This document shows positions 28,901-36,467 of a DNA stretch of 38,798 nucleotides, one piece after another. This DNA is from Rhodospirillales bacterium (lineage in GTDB: Bacteria; Pseudomonadota; Alphaproteobacteria; Acetobacterales; Acetobacteraceae), in assembly GCA_947447625.1 (NCBI GenBank), contig CANFKS010000032.1:1-38798 (forward strand), read 5' to 3'. Position 1 is the stretch's first letter. The number at the start of each line of letters is the position of its first letter. A program made the position numbers and the translations under genes. The notes beneath the pieces were generated by a model. That model saw only the letters and a list, made by a program, of their open reading frames with translations. It made no database searches and was not told the DNA's origin.

Positions 28901-30599
28901 CAAAACGTCATGGACCGCGCGGGATTTCAACGGCCTGCTGCAAAGCGCAAACACCGACGGCCTGACCCCGACACTCGAGGTCACCGGCCAGCCCCGCTAT
29001 TCCAGCATCGGCGGCAGCGATCCCGCCGGCATCAACACCATTGTCGCAATCACGACCGTGGCCGACACGACTTCGGGCTACTCGACGATGATCTACCTTG
29101 TCCATTCGGTGGACAACATGATCCAGAACAACGAAGCGACCCTGCTGGCCCAGGTCGACAACAAGGTGTTCGCAAGCCAACTCGTCACCTACACCGGTGA
29201 CACGCTGACCCCCCATCTTGCCGCGCCAGTCACCGCCATCACGGTGGCGGGCGCCAACATATCCGGCGCAGTCCCCTATGTAGTCGATGTGAACACCCCA
29301 ACGCCGGTGTTGTCCATCACCGTCGACGAAAGTGCGGTGGCCATCAATGAGCAGTACACACTCTATATCTACGACGGCAACACCCAACTCGCCGCGCTGA
29401 CCGAAACCAGCCTTGGCGCTGCCGGACGCGTGATCTCCTTCACCGACAGCACCTTCCGCACCCGCCTCGGCGTCGCATCCGCAACGACCCTGCCGCCCGA
29501 TCCCCAGGCGCATTACCGGGTCTCGACCCTCAGCGACCAGGGCATCGCCAGCCTCGCCCGGAGCTACACGCTGGTTGACCGAACCACCGTCATCAAGTCG
29601 ATCGACTTCACCGGCAACGGCATCACCGTCAACGCGATCACGGCAGGCACGCTGTCCCTGACCTCGATCAGCGGGTCGCCCACAGCCTCCGTCACCGGTG
29701 CAACCGACGCGGCGAGCGGCACCTTGACGCTCTCCTCGATCGTAGCCGGCCTGAATGCGTCGACTTATTCGAGCCCGATCGCGTCGTCGCTGAAGATGAC
29801 CGTTGGCAGCACAACATCGTCCTCGACGCAGATGTTCCAACTCGCCACCCAGAATTCGGCCACCCTGAATGCGGTGGCCGGAGTCGACAACGGTCTCTAC
29901 GCGCTCGGTGATTTCGCTGTCGTCAACGGTTCCGCCACCACCACCTTCGTGACCACGGCCGGCACACTGACCGGCACCAGCGTGGTCGTCCCCGCGAGCA
30001 GTACCGTCCTCACCGCCGGCAGCGACGTGATCGTCGCAGCCGGCTCCGACGCCACCATCAACCTCTGGGACGGCGGCATCCGCAGCAACGCCAAGATCAT
30101 CATCGCCCCTGGCTCCTCGCCCCTGATCGTGAGCGCCGGCAGCGGTCTCGCCAGCGGCTACGACACCATCAACCACTTCCTGCTCGGCGGCGCCGCCAAT
30201 GCCTACGACATCCTGCAACTCGACAATGACGGCACGACCGGCCAGCCGGTGATCGCCACCTCCCTGGCCTCGGCCTCCGCCGGCACCATCACCGGCGGCA
30301 CCCTGTCCGATGGTGTCATCACCTTCACCGGCCTCACCGCCGACGCCCTGGGCAGCGCCACCGGCGCAACCCTCGGCACCGACCTCACCAACATCCAAAA
30401 TTACCTGGATGCAGCGCTCACCGCCGGCAAAGTCGTCGCCTTCCGCAGTGGCAGCACCGACTCGTGGGTGTTCGAGAAAGGGTCCTCCGCCTCTCAGGAC
30501 ACGTTGATCAAACTCGTCGGCGCCAATGTCCAGCATCTCGTCCTGCAGACCGGCACCACCGTGGTGGGCGGCGTGACGGGAGATCTGCGCATCGCTTGA
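25917..30599 (+). CDS. Large RTX-type calcium-binding adhesin-like protein
   Basis: A 1560-residue protein with no N-terminal signal peptide, as expected for type I secretion. Glycine/aspartate RTX nonapeptide clusters occur near residues 110-150, 228-272, 375-405, 555-602 (NNDVLSGGLGDDTLIGGTGD) and 745-776. Residues about 926-966 form an unusual long hydrophobic stretch (SGYILVATVLLMPAGYALIA and onward). The region from about 1110 to 1230 looks Ig-like, and the C-terminal 200 residues (GYDTINHFLLGG, AYDILQLDNDG) resemble secretion-signal regions of RTX adhesins. I prefer the ATG at 25917 (GAGGG upstream) to a TTG at 25896. It follows the fibre gene by 47 bp, probably in one transcript. No type I exporter is in the window. 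Confidence 0.85.
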   Translation: MPTPPSAALQAICLRLSQIDNYIVTLVGLNGGNYWPQGGTLDPNKLLIDRSLIALYGFPGTLSGTYLGAIQPYDYIVLAAGSAPGVLGGLELAYGTTPGLVPTATATFNGGSGDDWIVGSKINQSLYGNAGNDVVNGAGGSDTLNGGVNRAEGSSVSGSPWGDTVSFQASGNGVKRWSNPFGLNYTTGTTNFTNPYSTGVVVNLVSHMYSYKGGSGSVVNFESVWGSDGNDTITGDALGDHLYGGAGNDVITTGAGHDWVQGGSGNNTLDGGAGNNWLDYAYLLGGPQYLDPPPISPYFTGGPLLGADQFRNTVKAYTFQTPLSAQFFTLGPRQSLIVDLSVVNASGQSIATISATAGSTALYFQTDRVKNFQAIDGGAGNDIIVGNLATTNIVGNGGDNILYGAGSSASAPAGSLVSPSLTPTTIMGGTGGDLARGPSGNNLILMAAGGNEVVFGYGDGPTPGRKTTISFQTVATSTQVVVPYTASTTTLTPYAGVRGPLFGTPRNVTIDLLLGTYAYNAAFSSVTTIIGGISTTTYPNTLSTGTILGVDNAVGSDGNDRIVANNNNDVLSGGLGDDTLIGGTGDDTLYGGAGSDILTGGAISAAAGDAGINRFYVGFDYMPGLVLAPTDSWINHSTFNTVFAADSITDWYNGHDYLQVSSGSSAAITGRFDPGTPATTNLWSTASRTVLNVGTWDATNWSHDDYIDEGAGILNAGTVRFDAGEGNNTVDLSHNVTNTGTIIVRAGSGNDVITAADNGKNWIYAGSGTNIINLGTDTTIHTDRVYISDFGTQNIVNGFGANDKIYISNKLVDALGGAVKSAPSLSSDVVTGGTQDVATAITVSHLHDQESPSLSGPQSDLAKPIYDPLFWSNLGRLAYGYDYGTPHPNSGIPLLNGSNGDYTSNGGYTNQVMKTSSDQASTQVIAGGSAMIASGYILVATVLLMPAGYALIALGGLTLAGGIIYRDHPPKNGTLDVPLTGYGNTLESGATVTFAKTSWTARDFNGLLQSANTDGLTPTLEVTGQPRYSSIGGSDPAGINTIVAITTVADTTSGYSTMIYLVHSVDNMIQNNEATLLAQVDNKVFASQLVTYTGDTLTPHLAAPVTAITVAGANISGAVPYVVDVNTPTPVLSITVDESAVAINEQYTLYIYDGNTQLAALTETSLGAAGRVISFTDSTFRTRLGVASATTLPPDPQAHYRVSTLSDQGIASLARSYTLVDRTTVIKSIDFTGNGITVNAITAGTLSLTSISGSPTASVTGATDAASGTLTLSSIVAGLNASTYSSPIASSLKMTVGSTTSSSTQMFQLATQNSATLNAVAGVDNGLYALGDFAVVNGSATTTFVTTAGTLTGTSVVVPASSTVLTAGSDVIVAAGSDATINLWDGGIRSNAKIIIAPGSSPLIVSAGSGLASGYDTINHFLLGGAANAYDILQLDNDGTTGQPVIATSLASASAGTITGGTLSDGVITFTGLTADALGSATGATLGTDLTNIQNYLDAALTAGKVVAFRSGSTDSWVFEKGSSASQDTLIKLVGANVQHLVLQTGTTVVGGVTGDLRIA

Positions 30600-30871
30600 T
30601 AACGTTATCGAGCAACCCCGCGGCGGAACTTTTCAAGATTTATATATACAATTAACGACATTAAAATGAACAAAACGCGGGCAGGTTGATTTTAAAATAC
30701 AAATTCGCGCCGAAGAGAGACGATATGGGCGCTATATCCTCTTCGTATACGAGGGGCGCAAAATAATGTTTTCTATCCTCTTTGTTCCGTGGTAACAGGT
30801 GGTTGTTAAAAATGCGGCGTTTCGGTATGTCTGATTTTGGTTCTGGGAAGCGAGTGATTGGAAAATGGTTC
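30600..30871 (+). promoter_or_regulatory. AT-rich region with a hairpin before the OmpA-like gene
   Basis: This stretch is AT-rich at 30625-30710 and probably holds the promoter of the OmpA-CsgG operon. A two-part hairpin is visible: GAAGAG (30712-30717) with CTCTTC (30739-30744), and inside it GATAT (30722-30726) with ATATC (30734-30738) around GGGCGCT. It could end the RTX transcript or structure the operon leader. Several in-frame starts of the next gene lie at 30782-30872. Confidence 0.4.
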
Positions 30872-31753
30872 ATGTCGGGTCGAAGCTTGATGTTCAAAGG
30901 TGAGTTTTGCATCGCCCCGGTCGCGGCTTTGCGGGCGCTTGTGCTGCCGGTCATCCTCGCCGTAGCCGGCTGCGCCGGGTCGGGTGAACCCGTAAACTGG
31001 GCGGTCCGCTCCGAGCCTGCGGTTCTCGCGCAGACCTGCAAAATCGCCACCCCGGCCCAAAACTACGAACTCAATTCAGGCCGCGCCACCCTCCTGCGCA
31101 CCAGCAATGACGGCTCCTGCGCCTTCTCGCTCTACCGCCTGCAGCGCGGTGCCGAGAGCGAGCGCGGCGGCCTGCCTTACGACTCCGTCCGCATCATGGA
31201 GCAGCCGCTCCACGGCCGCGTCGCCTTCATCCGCACCGAAACCGCCACCTGGGTCGAATACCGCCCGCTGCCCGGCTATCTCGGCCAGGACCATTTCGCC
31301 TTCACCCTCGCGCCCGGCTATGGTTATTACCCCGTCGATGTGCAGGTGGTGGCCCCGGTCGAGGCGCCGGCCGCCGCCTATCGCGCGCCCCCCGATGTGA
31401 TGGTGTATTTCGACTTCGACAGCGCCCGTCTCACCGCCGATGCCCGCGCTGCCCTTGATCGTCTGATTCCCGCAGTCACCGAGCCCGGCTATCGCGTCTG
31501 GCGCCTCGACGTCTCCGGTCACACCGACGGCTCCGGCGCCGAGCGCTACAACGAACGCCTCGGTGAACGCCGCGCCGTCGCCGTGCGCGACTATATCGCC
31601 GCCCGCGCCGGGATTGATCCGCGCCGCATGAATGTGAGCGGCTACGGCATGAGCATCCTGGCGGACCCCAAGCGCCCGCTCGACGCCGTCAACCGCCGCG
31701 TTCACGTCACCCTGGTGCCCGCCACCCTTGGCACGGTGAAAGCCCAGCCATGA
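30872..31753 (+). CDS. OmpA-family peptidoglycan-binding lipoprotein
   Basis: About 293 residues. A lipoprotein signal ends in the lipobox AVAGC (Cys34 from the chosen start). A middle domain (about 45-170) ends with an FAFTLAPGYGYYPVDVQVV strand and looks like a cadherin/Ig-type beta domain. The C-terminal OmpA domain has VMVYFDFDSARLTADARAAL, SGHTDGSGAERYNERLGERR and NRRVHVTL, which bind peptidoglycan. It probably anchors the export apparatus to the cell wall. Start is uncertain: ATGs at 30812, 30827, 30872 and 30890 are in frame; the two latter give the most typical signal length. Its stop overlaps the next gene by four bases (ATGA). Confidence 0.85.
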   Translation: MSGRSLMFKGEFCIAPVAALRALVLPVILAVAGCAGSGEPVNWAVRSEPAVLAQTCKIATPAQNYELNSGRATLLRTSNDGSCAFSLYRLQRGAESERGGLPYDSVRIMEQPLHGRVAFIRTETATWVEYRPLPGYLGQDHFAFTLAPGYGYYPVDVQVVAPVEAPAAAYRAPPDVMVYFDFDSARLTADARAALDRLIPAVTEPGYRVWRLDVSGHTDGSGAERYNERLGERRAVAVRDYIAARAGIDPRRMNVSGYGMSILADPKRPLDAVNRRVHVTLVPATLGTVKAQP

Positions 31754-32166
31754 TCCTGCTCCGCGTCGCTGTCGTCGGACTGCTCGTTGTTGCCGCCGCT
31801 GGTCCTGCCGCCGCGCAGGGCTACGGCGAACAGCGGACCCTGCAGTTCCGCCTTCAGGGCGCGGACCATACGACCCAGGAAGTCTACCGCTATCAGAACT
31901 CGACCGCGGCCATCGCAGCCAAAAAGGCGGCCGGCGGCGTCGCCTCCGCCAGCACATTGAACAACAAGACCCAGACCGGCTCCGACCTCAACAACGTGGT
32001 CCAGTATTACGATTACAGCACTGCCAACGTCTCTCTCAACGGCAGCAACAACAACGTCTCCGGCAGCGTATTGAATGCCGGGCAGGATTCGCAGGGGACC
32101 AATCAGGTCCTCAACAACCAGGCGGATTCAGCAAGCGGCCAACCGAAAATCGTCGTGAAACCGTGA
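31750..32166 (+). CDS. Small secreted curlin/HfaA-like protein
   Basis: A 138-residue protein with a signal peptide ending near AAAQ at residue 24. The mature part is rich in Asn, Gln, Ser and Gly, with curlin-like spacing in NGSNNNVSGSVLNAGQDSQG and TNQVLNNQ. By size, composition and position directly before a CsgG/HfaB gene, it resembles HfaA, the small curlin-like component of the Caulobacter holdfast anchor. It may be a fibre minor subunit or nucleator (a CsgB- or HfaA-like role). It is coupled to the OmpA-like gene by an ATGA overlap and lies 59 bp before the CsgG-family gene. Composition can mislead, so the homology is tentative. Confidence 0.6.
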   Translation: MILLRVAVVGLLVVAAAGPAAAQGYGEQRTLQFRLQGADHTTQEVYRYQNSTAAIAAKKAAGGVASASTLNNKTQTGSDLNNVVQYYDYSTANVSLNGSNNNVSGSVLNAGQDSQGTNQVLNNQADSASGQPKIVVKP

Positions 32167-32225
32167 TTTCAGCAGCAAAAATGCGCATTCGCAGCAAGCG
32201 ATCTAAATTGAAAATGGGTGCTTGA

Positions 32226-34121
32226 GTGCAAGCCAGCAAACGCAACTGGGTTCCCCGGCGCACCGTGCGGTCCATCGTCAGCCTCGCAATGGCTGGCGTC
32301 CTCGCGGGCTGCACCGGCTTCGCTCCGGTCTATCGCGATGTCGCCCCCATCACCGGCCCGACCCCCTACGTCAACCGCACGCCGATGCACGCCGCCCTGA
32401 TGTGTGTGCGCAAGCGCGTCGCCGGCGCCCCGGACATCCGCTTCGGCGTCGCCGATTTCGTTGACGGCACCGGCGCCACAATGGGCGACAGCGACGTCAA
32501 CGGCCGCTATTTCTCCCAGCGCCCCGACCTCATGCTCGTCGTCGCCCTCAGCAAGGCCGGCGTCCACTTGGTCAATCGCAGCTCCACCGGCGTCGCCGAG
32601 TGGGAAATGAAGCAGGCGATGGACAAGCGCCTCGGCGACGGCAAGCCCACCATCGTCGGCAACACCCGCTTCGACTACCGCCCCGTGCGTGCGGGCGAGT
32701 TCCTGGGCTCCAACTACTACATTCACGGCGCCATCACCGAAATCAACTGGAACCTGTCGAGCGACGCCAACGAAGTCGGTGCCTTCGGCTTGACCGCGGG
32801 TCGGCGGACCTACCGTGTCTCCATGGCGGTCGATCTCGTGGTCAGCAATTCGACAACCACCGAAGTCGTCTTCGCCCGCTCCTACAGCAAACAACTCGTC
32901 GGCTACGAAACCGGCGCCGGCGTGTTCCGCTTCGTCAACGCCGCCGTCGTCCCCGGCTCGGCGGTCGAATTGTTCCAGTCCAACATCGGCCAGAAGCAGA
33001 ACGAGCCCGTCCAGCAGGCGCTGCGCTGGCTGGTGGAAACCGCCGGCTACGACATCGTCTCCCAGATCTACGGCCGCGACCCCGGCTGCGACAGCCTGGT
33101 CCCCGGCGCCGAACCCTCCGACGATCGCGATCCTGCCATCGAGATCGCGCCCATCGCCGCACAGGCCCCGCGCCCGCTCCCGGTGCCGGCGCCCAACACC
33201 GCCCCGGCCACACGCCCGGCGCCCGCACCGGTCGCCGAATTGCCGGTTCGTTCAGCGCCGGTTCCTGTCGTCGAGCAGGCTCCCCGCCCGGCCCCCACGC
33301 CCATCGCCATGCAGCCCGCGCCTCAGCCGCCCGCGCCGGTTGCCGAGCAGGCCCCGCGCCCGGCTCCCACGCCGATCGCCATGCAGCCTGTTCCGCAGCC
33401 GCCCGCGCCGGTTGCCGAACAGGCCACGCGCCCGCCCGCCACCCCCATCTCCGCCACCCCCATCGCCGTCGGCACCCCGCGGGCCCCGCTCGAAGCCGAG
33501 CCCGCCGCCGTGGCGAAACCCACCGAATGGACCCGCCCGCAATACAGCGTCGGCGCCCCCATCCAACCCGAGCCCGGCCGTCCCGAGGATGCCCGCGCCG
33601 TGCTCCTCCGCCGTGATCCCGCGGTTCAGGCAACGCCGCGCCCATCCCCCCCCGCGGCCACCCCGCCCCCAGGCGCGACCCAGGTGCGCGACGCCGCGCC
33701 CCGCCGCCCGGTTGACCCGGCCGAGGAGGCCCCCGTCATCGCCCCGCAGACCAGCGTCGTCCCGGGCCTCCTCCGCGGACCCGAGGAGCGCGATCAGGAC
33801 GGTCAGCAGATCGCCGCCCGGCCGGCTCCGGTTGCGCTCGACCCCGCCGCAGCGCCCGTCACAGCCCCCGTCGCCGAGCGCGCCGCCGCCGTTCCCGTGG
33901 CCGACACCGCGCCCGCCGCGCTCCCGCCGCAAGCCGCCGCCGAACAGACCGACCTGCAGGTCGGCCGCATGCTCGCGGCCAGCTTCGCCTCCACCACGGT
34001 CGAGGACTCGGCGTGCATTCCCGGCTGGAACGGGCTGCGCTACGCCATCCTCTCGCTGACCACGGCCCGCATGTGCCCCCCGTCGAAGCCGGTTTCGGGG
34101 CAATTGGGGGGCAACGGATGA
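32226..34121 (+). CDS. CsgG/HfaB-family outer-membrane secretion lipoprotein with long proline-rich tail
   Basis: A 631-residue lipoprotein (lipobox LAGC, Cys29). Residues about 40-285 are a CsgG domain: FGVADFVDGTGA, RFDYRPVRAGEFLGSNYYIH, GAITEINWNL, RRTYRVSMAVDLVVSNSTTT and the hallmark LVGYETGAGVFRFVNAA, followed by QNEPVQQALRWLVETAGYDI. CsgG forms the outer-membrane pore for curli subunits; HfaB is its holdfast counterpart. Unlike CsgG (about 277 aa), a Pro/Ala-rich extension of about 300 residues follows, including a 24-residue tandem repeat (33273-33440), and then a short Cys-containing end (DSACIPGWNGLRY). The GTG at 32226 is the likely start. Its stop overlaps the next gene (ATGA). 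Confidence 0.88.
   Translation: MQASKRNWVPRRTVRSIVSLAMAGVLAGCTGFAPVYRDVAPITGPTPYVNRTPMHAALMCVRKRVAGAPDIRFGVADFVDGTGATMGDSDVNGRYFSQRPDLMLVVALSKAGVHLVNRSSTGVAEWEMKQAMDKRLGDGKPTIVGNTRFDYRPVRAGEFLGSNYYIHGAITEINWNLSSDANEVGAFGLTAGRRTYRVSMAVDLVVSNSTTTEVVFARSYSKQLVGYETGAGVFRFVNAAVVPGSAVELFQSNIGQKQNEPVQQALRWLVETAGYDIVSQIYGRDPGCDSLVPGAEPSDDRDPAIEIAPIAAQAPRPLPVPAPNTAPATRPAPAPVAELPVRSAPVPVVEQAPRPAPTPIAMQPAPQPPAPVAEQAPRPAPTPIAMQPVPQPPAPVAEQATRPPATPISATPIAVGTPRAPLEAEPAAVAKPTEWTRPQYSVGAPIQPEPGRPEDARAVLLRRDPAVQATPRPSPPAATPPPGATQVRDAAPRRPVDPAEEAPVIAPQTSVVPGLLRGPEERDQDGQQIAARPAPVALDPAAAPVTAPVAERAAAVPVADTAPAALPPQAAAEQTDLQVGRMLAASFASTTVEDSACIPGWNGLRYAILSLTTARMCPPSKPVSGQLGGNG
33273..33440 (+). repeat. 72-bp tandem repeat in the CsgG-family gene
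   Basis: Two near-identical 72-bp units (33273-33344 and 33345-33416) and a decayed third (from 33417) encode EQAPRPAPTPIAMQPAPQPP followed by APVA. The unit is in frame, so copy changes would lengthen or shorten the proline-rich tail without breaking the protein. Confidence 0.85.
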
Positions 34122-34936
34122 CCAGCCTTCTCGATTTCGCCCGCGTCGGCGCCGTCATGGCGCTGCTGATCGGCGGCACCCTCGCCGCCAGTCCGGCCCA
34201 GGCGCAGATGTGCGTGGATGACGAATGCCCCGACATCCGGGAAATTCTCAATCCGCCCTTCCCGATGATGCCTGCCGGCATGGGCGGGCCGCAGCCGATG
34301 GCCATGGCCTCCCCCCGGCCGCAGGCCGCGATGGAAGCCCGGCCGCAGGCCGCGATTGAAGCCCGCCCGCAGGCCGGTATGCAACTCGCCTCCAACGGCC
34401 CCGCCATGTCCCGCCCGGCGGGTCCGCAAATGCATTACCGCCAGTTCGTTCAGGCCCGCCCCCAGGCCCAATCCCGCCCCCCCGCTGCGCCGCCGGCAAA
34501 GACCGATGGGCCCAACACCGGCGACACCAGGGGCGTCGCCGAATGGGCAGCGCAATGCCCGCAGAACCAGACCACCGGATGCGAAATCATCCGCCGCGTC
34601 ATGCGCCAGGACGGCCAGCCCTTCGTCTCGGTGCTGGTCGGCCCCGACGCCCGCGCACCTGGCCGCAACCAGATGCTCGTTCTCCTCCCGCTCGGCGTAT
34701 CCGTTCGGGAGTCCGTCCCCTTTCTGATCGACGAAAAATTCATCGCCCTCGTGCCCATCGAGACCTGCCTGCCCGCCGGCTGCCTGATGCGCATTGCCCT
34801 CTCCCCGCCCATGGTCGGCGTTCTGCGTGCCGGCGCAGCGATGAAGCTCCTTGCTTTGTCGCCTGAGGGCCAAACCGTGCCCATCGTTGTGCCGATCAAC
34901 GGCTTCGGTGACGCCTTCACAAAGGTGTCCGGATGA
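34118..34936 (+). CDS. IalB-like secreted protein
   Basis: A 272-residue exported protein. A signal peptide ends near AQA-QMC at residue 30. A Pro/Gln/Ala-rich linker with octapeptide repeats (RPQAAMEA) runs to about residue 130. The C-terminal domain matches the invasion-associated locus B family: CEIIRRVMRQDGQPFVSVLV, NQMLVLLPLGVSVRESVPF, and ETCLPAGCLMRIALSP with the paired cysteines, then PIVVPINGFGDAF. The family is periplasmic or outer-membrane associated; its molecular function is not settled. Start at 34118 overlaps the CsgG-family stop by four bases, which fixes the frame and rejects the longer open frame from 34013. Confidence 0.85.
   Translation: MTSLLDFARVGAVMALLIGGTLAASPAQAQMCVDDECPDIREILNPPFPMMPAGMGGPQPMAMASPRPQAAMEARPQAAIEARPQAGMQLASNGPAMSRPAGPQMHYRQFVQARPQAQSRPPAAPPAKTDGPNTGDTRGVAEWAAQCPQNQTTGCEIIRRVMRQDGQPFVSVLVGPDARAPGRNQMLVLLPLGVSVRESVPFLIDEKFIALVPIETCLPAGCLMRIALSPPMVGVLRAGAAMKLLALSPEGQTVPIVVPINGFGDAFTKVSG
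34316..34384 (+). repeat. 24-bp tandem repeat in the IalB-like gene
   Basis: Two 24-bp units (34316-34339 and 34340-34363) and most of a third encode RPQAAMEA, RPQAAIEA and RPQAGMQ. They form part of the linker between signal peptide and IalB domain. Confidence 0.75.
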
Positions 34937-35022
34937 ACCTGCCCATCAAATCGCCCGCGGGGCCTGCGCGCCGCGCGGCGTTCACACTATCGTTCAATTC
35001 AATGACAACAGGAGACTTCACT

Positions 35023-36261
35023 ATGGCGTCTATTCGTCGGCAGGCCTTGCTGGCCCTTCCCGTTCTCGCGGCCATCAACCCGGTCAGCGGCGCGTTCGCG
35101 CAGGGCCAAACGATCTACGTGCCCACCCCTGTCGCCGTCGCGGTCCCCTACACCCAGGCGCCCTACAACAACCCCTACATCTACAACAACTCCGGCTGGG
35201 GCGCCTCTTACCGCGCACCCGTCCAGGTGGCGCAGCCCGTCATCGCGCCGAGCATCTCCAACGGCGCCGGCCTCGCCGGCACCGTCGGCTCCGGCACCTG
35301 GGACGGCGTCGGCGGCAGCGGCTACTCCTACGTCGCCGCGGCCCAGAACGCCGGCGGTCAGGCGACCACCTACGGCGTCGGCAACAACGGCCCGCTCGGC
35401 AACAACCAGGCCTATGCCACCAACGTCGCCAACCCCGGCGGCGGCGCCAGCCTCTACGGCACCAGCTCGCAAACCGCGACCGGCCAGGCCTATTCCACCG
35501 GCGCCACCTTCGCCAACACCTATGGCAGCGGCTCCGTCAGCGCATCCGGCGCGCAGGGTGCCGGCGGCAGCAGCTTCGGCGCCGCCGCGGGCATGACCAA
35601 CGCCTTCGGCTCCGGCACCGCCACCGGCAGCGGCACGCAGGGCTTGTACTCCAACAACTTCACCACCGGCGCCAACTACACCGGCTCCTACGGCTCGGGC
35701 TCCGCCAGCGGCAACGGCGGCCAGACCCCGGCCGGCAATGTCTGGAACAGCGCAGCCAACGTCGGCAACGGCGCCGCCTCCGCCGGCGTCACCGGCGCGG
35801 GCGTCTACAACCCCGCCGGCAACTCCGGCTACACCGGCACCGGCTCGCTCAACAACGGCGCCGGCACCGGCTACTCCCAGAGCAGCGGCTACGCCAACAA
35901 CAACGGATCCGGCGGCTACCAGGGCGCCACCGCCGTCCTCGGCTATGGCGGCGCTGTGCCGTCCAACTGGCTGAGCGCCGGCTCCCAGCTCAACCAGGGC
36001 GGCTATTATTACGGCGGCCCGGTCACGGTCGTGCCGCAGTATCAGCAGCAGCATGCCGTCTATCAGCCCACATACGGCTACACCGCCGGCTATGTTCCGG
36101 CCTACCGCCAGCCCACCACGGTCGTCTACAACCCGACCTTCGTCGTCCAGCAGCCCACCCCGGTCTATGCTTACTACGGCAGCCCCGTGGTTCCCTTCGG
36201 CGGTGTGTATTTCGGCCCCGAGAACAGCGGCGTCAATCCCGAAATCGGCTCCGGGATGTAG
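35023..36261 (+). CDS. Secreted Gly/Asn/Tyr/Ser-rich low-complexity protein
   Basis: A 412-residue exported protein, start ATG 35023 with AGGAGA 8 bases upstream. A signal peptide ends near AFA-QGQ at residue 27. The centre (about 85-300) is almost free of charged residues and built from Gly, Ala, Ser, Asn, Thr and Tyr with repeated G-S-G-[ST] and N-N-G patterns. The C-terminal 100 residues are Tyr/Pro/Val/Gln-rich, with GGYYYGG, VVPQYQQQHAVY and PTFVVQQPTPVYAYYG. I recognise no family. It could be a fibre component, matrix protein or chaperone client of the CsgG-like pore. It is the last gene of the operon, 86 bp after the IalB-like gene, and is followed by a terminator. Confidence 0.78.
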   Translation: MASIRRQALLALPVLAAINPVSGAFAQGQTIYVPTPVAVAVPYTQAPYNNPYIYNNSGWGASYRAPVQVAQPVIAPSISNGAGLAGTVGSGTWDGVGGSGYSYVAAAQNAGGQATTYGVGNNGPLGNNQAYATNVANPGGGASLYGTSSQTATGQAYSTGATFANTYGSGSVSASGAQGAGGSSFGAAAGMTNAFGSGTATGSGTQGLYSNNFTTGANYTGSYGSGSASGNGGQTPAGNVWNSAANVGNGAASAGVTGAGVYNPAGNSGYTGTGSLNNGAGTGYSQSSGYANNNGSGGYQGATAVLGYGGAVPSNWLSAGSQLNQGGYYYGGPVTVVPQYQQQHAVYQPTYGYTAGYVPAYRQPTTVVYNPTFVVQQPTPVYAYYGSPVVPFGGVYFGPENSGVNPEIGSGM

Positions 36262-36290
36262 GATTCGACAACTTCGCCTGACGTAACAAT

Positions 36291-36329
36291 ACAGTGCTGT
36301 GTTTTATGAATTATAAAATACAGCACTGT
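36291..36329 (+). terminator. Terminator after the CsgG operon
   Basis: A 17-bp inverted repeat with one mismatch (ACAGTGCTGTGTTTTAT at 36291-36307, partner at 36313-36329, loop GAATT) is followed by TTTTGG. It lies 30 bp after the stop codon and separates the operon from the next fibre gene. The remaining AT-rich 138 bp to 36467 must hold that gene's promoter. Confidence 0.7.
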
Positions 36330-36467
36330 TTTGGATAAATAGTGCCTATCTTTAATGATATTGCCCTGTTACATTTCGATCATTAGCGTTTCTTAGCATA
36401 GCCCGGCCGGCGCCTAAATGACGTACTTTTGAAACAATTTCTTTCTTTATAAAAATTGGAAAGCAAC

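Noticed and set aside
28908-30536. 542-codon minus-strand frame opposite the RTX gene
   Set aside because: Composition (Gly/Asp/Val-rich) mirrors the repetitive sense strand; the RTX repeats prove the plus strand.
30707-30761. Leader hairpin considered as a cyclic-di-GMP riboswitch
   Set aside because: Lacks the conserved core nucleotides and the expected two- to three-stem architecture; only a simple stem is visible.
32600-33616. Overlapping Arg-rich frames within the CsgG-family gene
   Set aside because: Alternate-frame reading of the Pro/Ala-coding GC-rich DNA; CsgG motifs lie in the chosen frame.
34851-36281. 476-codon frame overlapping the Gly/Asn/Tyr-rich gene
   Set aside because: Arg/Gln/Leu-rich shadow without ribosome-binding site; the chosen frame has a signal peptide and AGGAGA.
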